From Oceanospirillaceae bacterium (GTDB lineage Bacteria; Pseudomonadota; Gammaproteobacteria; Pseudomonadales; Balneatricaceae), in NCBI GenBank assembly GCA_023954795.1, contig JAGSHA010000110.1, positions 1 through 9,119 of the forward strand: DNA of 9,119 nucleotides, in the 5' to 3' direction. Under the pieces are notes generated by a model that had not been told where the DNA came from, ran no database searches, and saw only the letters and a list, made by a program, of their open reading frames with translations. The position numbers and the translations under genes were made by a program. Each line of letters starts with the position of its first letter. Positions within the stretch are counted from its first letter, which is position 1. This document shows, in pieces, positions 6,288-9,119 of this stretch.

Positions 6288-7994
6288 TTAGCCAATCTTA
6301 AAGCGTGCGCCGGTGTCTTGTAGACTGCAGGCGAGTTCGGACAAGGCTTCGCTGGATTCGGTGGTCTGCCGTGTTGTTTCTGAGCTCTCCTGAGCACTGC
6401 TGCGGATCATCATCACGTTTTTGTTCACGTTCTCTGCAACATGGCTTTGTTCTTTGGCTGATTCTGAAATCTGTCGGCTGAAACGGGTGATCTCGGTGAC
6501 GGCCTGAGCAATGTTTGCTAGGGCCTCGTCTGCAATTTCGGCCTGACGCGCGACTTCGTTCGCTTCGTGTTGACTGGCTTGCATCACAATTTCTGCCTGC
6601 TCAGAGCCGGTTTGCAGGGATTCGATGAGCTTACGAATGTCTTCGGTGGAACGGTGGGTGCGGTTAGCCAACTCTCTTACTTCGTCAGCAACGACCGCAA
6701 AACCACGACCCGCTTCTCCCGCGCGTGCAGCTTCGATGGCTGCATTGAGTGCTAACAGGTTAGTTTGTTCCGCCACGGACTGAATGACATCCAGTACCGC
6801 TGAGATATTCTTGGAGTCTTCATTAAGCTGTGAAATGGTTTGTGTCGCGGAATCGACTTTATGTTCAAGGTTGCGCATGGCGGCGAGATTGGCGCCAACA
6901 ACACTGAGGCCGTTACGCGTTGCGATATCGGCGGTGTTGGCCGCTTCAGTCGCCTGAAAAGAGATCCGGGCCACTTCGATAGATGAGTCTGAGAGTTTTT
7001 GAATCGATTCGGCCACTTCATCGGTCGCCGATGATTGTTTCTCCATCGATGCGCTGTTTTGTACGGAGATTGTGGACAGTTCTTCAGAGGCGGCTGCCAG
7101 CTGAGATGAAGCATTCACCACGTTGCTCACGCTGGTCAGTAAGTTGTTCAGTAGGTGGTCCAGATCCGTTGACAGGTCACCCAATTCATCTTGGCTGCGG
7201 ATATCTACCCGTTTAGTCAGATCCAGATTGATGGATATCTCTCCGACTGCATCACGCACGTGGGCGATTTTACGGGTAATCGATCGGCTGATTAGAATGC
7301 ACAGCACAACAATTATTATCATGGCGACAACACTGATAATCAGAACATTGTCCAAAGCCTGTTCTTCATGCTGTTCTGCACGTATGGCGGAAGCCTCGGT
7401 GTATTTTCCCAGATCGATCAACAGGTGTTCTACGGCAGCGTTAAGCTGATCCTCCTCGGTTTCCACCTTCGCTGCAAGCGTTTCGGCACGTAAGACGTTG
7501 TTGGCTTCTAGGGCTTTAAATATTTCAGATACGTGTTGAGTGTATTGCTTATGGGCATGATCAATGGAGAGGGTTTTCTTCTCAAACTCGACCAGTTTCT
7601 CCCTATTCTCTTGTGAATCAGCATGTTCTTCTAAGGTTTTGATCAAGGACTTGGATCTTACGAACAGGTCGTTGACCTCCGTATCGAGTTTAAAGAACCT
7701 GTCACGGCTGCTGTTATAGCGAGTGTCAGCACCATCTGCGTTGCTGGATAGGGTCTTATAGATACCGAAGTGAAGAGCGCGCTCAAAACTGATTGCTTGC
7801 TCGAGCTGCTTAATGACCGCTTCGCTGACAAGTTCTGTCATCGGGATATTTTCTTCAGCGATTGCGATCAATTCATCTCTAATCTGCGCCATCTGATAGA
7901 CAGTGCTGGCGATGACAGTACTGAGTGCGAGCAGAACGAGAGAGCACAGAGTGATGAGTTTCTGCTTAATAGTGATGCTATTCAGAACGCGCAT
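6288..7994 (-). CDS. Methyl-accepting chemotaxis protein
   Basis: This frame encodes 568 residues from ATG 7994, with AGGG 5 nt upstream. A GTG at 8021 would add nine residues without a ribosome site. Membrane segment 1 spans about 13-35. A periplasmic, wholly helical region spans about 36-216 (four-helix-bundle type). Membrane segment 2 spans about 217-236, followed by a HAMP domain at about 237-290. The cytoplasmic signalling domain ends at 568, and its hairpin tip is at 409-446 (EQTNLLALNAAIEAARAGEA, then GRGFAVVADE and VRELANRT), the highly conserved CheA/CheW-binding tip. The C-terminus is GARFKIG with no NWETF-type tether for CheR/CheB. The ligand cannot be inferred. No sigma-28-type promoter was found in the 251 nt upstream. 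The gene is convergent with the cluster and divergent from gdpD. Confidence 0.95.
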   Translation of the reverse strand: MRVLNSITIKQKLITLCSLVLLALSTVIASTVYQMAQIRDELIAIAEENIPMTELVSEAVIKQLEQAISFERALHFGIYKTLSSNADGADTRYNSSRDRFFKLDTEVNDLFVRSKSLIKTLEEHADSQENREKLVEFEKKTLSIDHAHKQYTQHVSEIFKALEANNVLRAETLAAKVETEEDQLNAAVEHLLIDLGKYTEASAIRAEQHEEQALDNVLIISVVAMIIIVVLCILISRSITRKIAHVRDAVGEISINLDLTKRVDIRSQDELGDLSTDLDHLLNNLLTSVSNVVNASSQLAAASEELSTISVQNSASMEKQSSATDEVAESIQKLSDSSIEVARISFQATEAANTADIATRNGLSVVGANLAAMRNLEHKVDSATQTISQLNEDSKNISAVLDVIQSVAEQTNLLALNAAIEAARAGEAGRGFAVVADEVRELANRTHRSTEDIRKLIESLQTGSEQAEIVMQASQHEANEVARQAEIADEALANIAQAVTEITRFSRQISESAKEQSHVAENVNKNVMMIRSSAQESSETTRQTTESSEALSELACSLQDTGARFKIG

Positions 7995-8179
7995 AAAATC
8001 CCTCTTATGTAACTTCGACACAAAGAGTCGTAAGCGATGTCAAAGGTGAGTCCGTTCTCCGCGACAGCATCAAGTTGAATCTGCGAAGCTTATGACTGCT
8101 AAGTTTAGACTGTTTTTGTGAAAGCGAAATGTCGATCAGAAACTGCCCGGCTATCCTCTCTCCGCAGCGTCCGGCGTGC

Positions 8180-8209
8180 TTACAGGGTTTCAGCTAGTCT
8201 TAACATACT
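8180..8209 (+). promoter_or_regulatory. Candidate sigma-70 promoter for gdpD-glpD
   Basis: TTACAG (8180-8185) and CATACT (8204-8209) are separated by 18 nt. Transcription would start near 8216, leaving a leader of about 30 nt before ATG 8246. Both hexamers match consensus only partly. The remaining sequence back to the chemoreceptor start (7995-8179) shows nothing clear. Confidence 0.35.
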
Positions 8210-8245
8210 GTGTGAAGGCCAGTGGCTAAGTGTGGAGGTAAAGGT

Positions 8246-8992
8246 ATGCGTGCAACGCAGCTGAAAAAACGCTTGGTTGCCCACCGAGGTTTCCAAAGCC
8301 GATACCCTGAAAATACCTTGTTGGCTCTGCAGAAAGCAGTCGATGAAGGCCTGGAACGACTGGAGTTTGATATTCAGCTTACGGCTGATCATATACCAGT
8401 GTTGTTTCATGATATTGATCTGCAACGAACCTGTGGCGTGCACCATAAAATTACGGAAATGACCCGGTCACAGCTAAGCGCCTTTTCAGCGTCAGAGTCG
8501 AGCCGATTGGGCGATCAGTTTGTGGGTGAAGCGATTCCTGATCTACATACTGTTATCCAGTGGGCCACTCTAATTCCCTCCCTGTCTCTGTTCGTTGAAG
8601 TTAAAGAGGAATCGATAGATTACTTTGGAATTGAAACGGTGCTTAACGCTGTATTACCCGTGCTGAGACCACTGGAAACCAGGGCCACCCTTATCAGTTT
8701 CCATACTGAATTATTGGCGGCAGCCCGCAGCCGATGGGGATCAATTGGTTTGGTGACCCGGCGCTGGCCTCCAACCAAAGAAACCCTGAACCACCTTCGT
8801 CCAGATGTTTTATTCGTGAATAAACGGCGTGTCAGGCATCGCCAGCATCTGGATCAGTTGGGCATACCTGTTGTCGTATATGAAGTTGATACTGTTCATC
8901 GGGCCGCGCATTGGTTAAAGCGCGGTGCCGCTTATCTGGAAACCCATTGTTGTGGCGATCTGCTAACGGAGTGGAGAGGCCATTATGGCTGA
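8246..8992 (+). CDS. Glycerophosphodiester phosphodiesterase
   Basis: This frame encodes 248 residues from ATG 8246, with GGAGGT 6 nt upstream. A GTG at 8222 would add eight residues and place the ribosome site inside the gene. The GDPD TIM-barrel residues are in place: HRG at 13-15, PENT at 21-24, LEFD at 39-42, HD at 55-56 and VEVK at 117-120 for the metal- and substrate-binding sites. The reaction is hydrolysis of glycerophosphodiesters, such as deacylated phospholipid headgroups, to glycerol-3-phosphate and an alcohol. No signal peptide is visible, so it is likely cytosolic (UgpQ-like rather than periplasmic GlpQ). Towards the C-terminus, VYEVDT (211-216) replaces the usual WTVN-like stretch and ETHCC (232-236) replaces ITD-like. 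It overlaps glpD by 8 nt. Confidence 0.92.
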   Translation: MRATQLKKRLVAHRGFQSRYPENTLLALQKAVDEGLERLEFDIQLTADHIPVLFHDIDLQRTCGVHHKITEMTRSQLSAFSASESSRLGDQFVGEAIPDLHTVIQWATLIPSLSLFVEVKEESIDYFGIETVLNAVLPVLRPLETRATLISFHTELLAAARSRWGSIGLVTRRWPPTKETLNHLRPDVLFVNKRRVRHRQHLDQLGIPVVVYEVDTVHRAAHWLKRGAAYLETHCCGDLLTEWRGHYG

Positions 8993-9119
8993 TTACGATA
9001 TTGCGATAGTCGGTGGAGGGATTCACGGCGTCGGAATCGCGCAGGCGGCAGCTGCGGCTGGATACTCAGTTTTATGTCTTGAAGAGAGGGCGTGGGGAGG
9101 GGCGACTTCCAGCCGTTCC
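8985..9119 (+). CDS. glpD: Aerobic glycerol-3-phosphate dehydrogenase, N-terminal part, cut by window edge
   Basis: The frame opens at ATG 8985, with GAGAGG 5 nt upstream, and runs 45 codons to the right edge. It overlaps the gdpD stop by 8 nt. The start DYDIAIVGGGIHGVGIAQ is the FAD-binding GxGxxG loop of GlpD-type enzymes (GGGIHG at 10-15), followed by a Glu (33 or 34) that binds the FAD ribose and by GATSSRS (39-45), where GlpD has its conserved ATSS segment. GlpD oxidises glycerol-3-phosphate to dihydroxyacetone phosphate and passes electrons to quinone at the membrane. Its overlap with gdpD fits use of glycerol-3-phosphate released by the phosphodiesterase. Only the N-terminus is visible, so another FAD-dependent family member is possible but less likely. 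Confidence 0.8.
   Translation, partial: MADYDIAIVGGGIHGVGIAQAAAAAGYSVLCLEERAWGGATSSRS

Noticed and set aside
6752..7114. Second minus-strand frame inside the chemoreceptor gene
   Set aside because: It is a shadow of the conserved signalling-domain coding sequence.
8015..8043. Minus-strand TTGACA at 8043-8038 as the chemoreceptor promoter
   Set aside because: The -35 is perfect but no acceptable -10 lies at 16-18 nt; a sigma-28 pattern was also not found.

Overview
The window looks like a chromosomal segment of a Gram-negative bacterium, most likely a gammaproteobacterium and perhaps a marine one. The evidence is a SmrA-type endonuclease, a GGDEF protein, a two-membrane-span chemoreceptor, a gdpD-glpD pair, moderate GC content and clear Shine-Dalgarno sites. 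I cannot name the genus. No rRNA, tRNA, CRISPR array, insertion sequence or phage gene is visible. The layout is that of ordinary core or accessory chromosome.

Left part (1-1560): two minus-strand genes. The first runs off the left edge and encodes a membrane-anchored protein with a LysM-like region that seems interrupted by an insertion. The second encodes an 80-residue protein I do not recognise. A perfect 15-bp hairpin lies between them. A gene-free stretch of about 420 nt (1153-1571) follows, with divergent candidate promoters and an AT-rich block of small inverted repeats.

Middle part (1572-3855): three plus-strand genes encode SmrA, a DUF924 protein and a two-membrane-span GGDEF protein. 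The GGDEF signature is replaced by DNERF and other catalytic positions are changed, but the RxxD inhibitory c-di-GMP site is kept at the canonical spacing. It reads better as a c-di-GMP receptor or regulator than as a cyclase.

Cluster (3940-6255): four closely spaced plus-strand genes encode a DUF1330 protein, a saccharopine-dehydrogenase-like NAD(P) oxidoreductase, a DUF2269 membrane protein and a DoxX-like membrane protein. The set ends in a candidate intrinsic terminator. This is the part most likely to hold a functionally undescribed system: a soluble dehydrogenase encoded with two small membrane proteins, possibly acting together in membrane-linked redox chemistry. The joint role is inference.

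Right part (6288-9119): a minus-strand methyl-accepting chemotaxis protein, convergent with the cluster, then a divergent plus-strand gdpD overlapped by the start of glpD. GdpD would release glycerol-3-phosphate from glycerophosphodiesters and GlpD would oxidise it to dihydroxyacetone phosphate, a phospholipid-headgroup salvage route.
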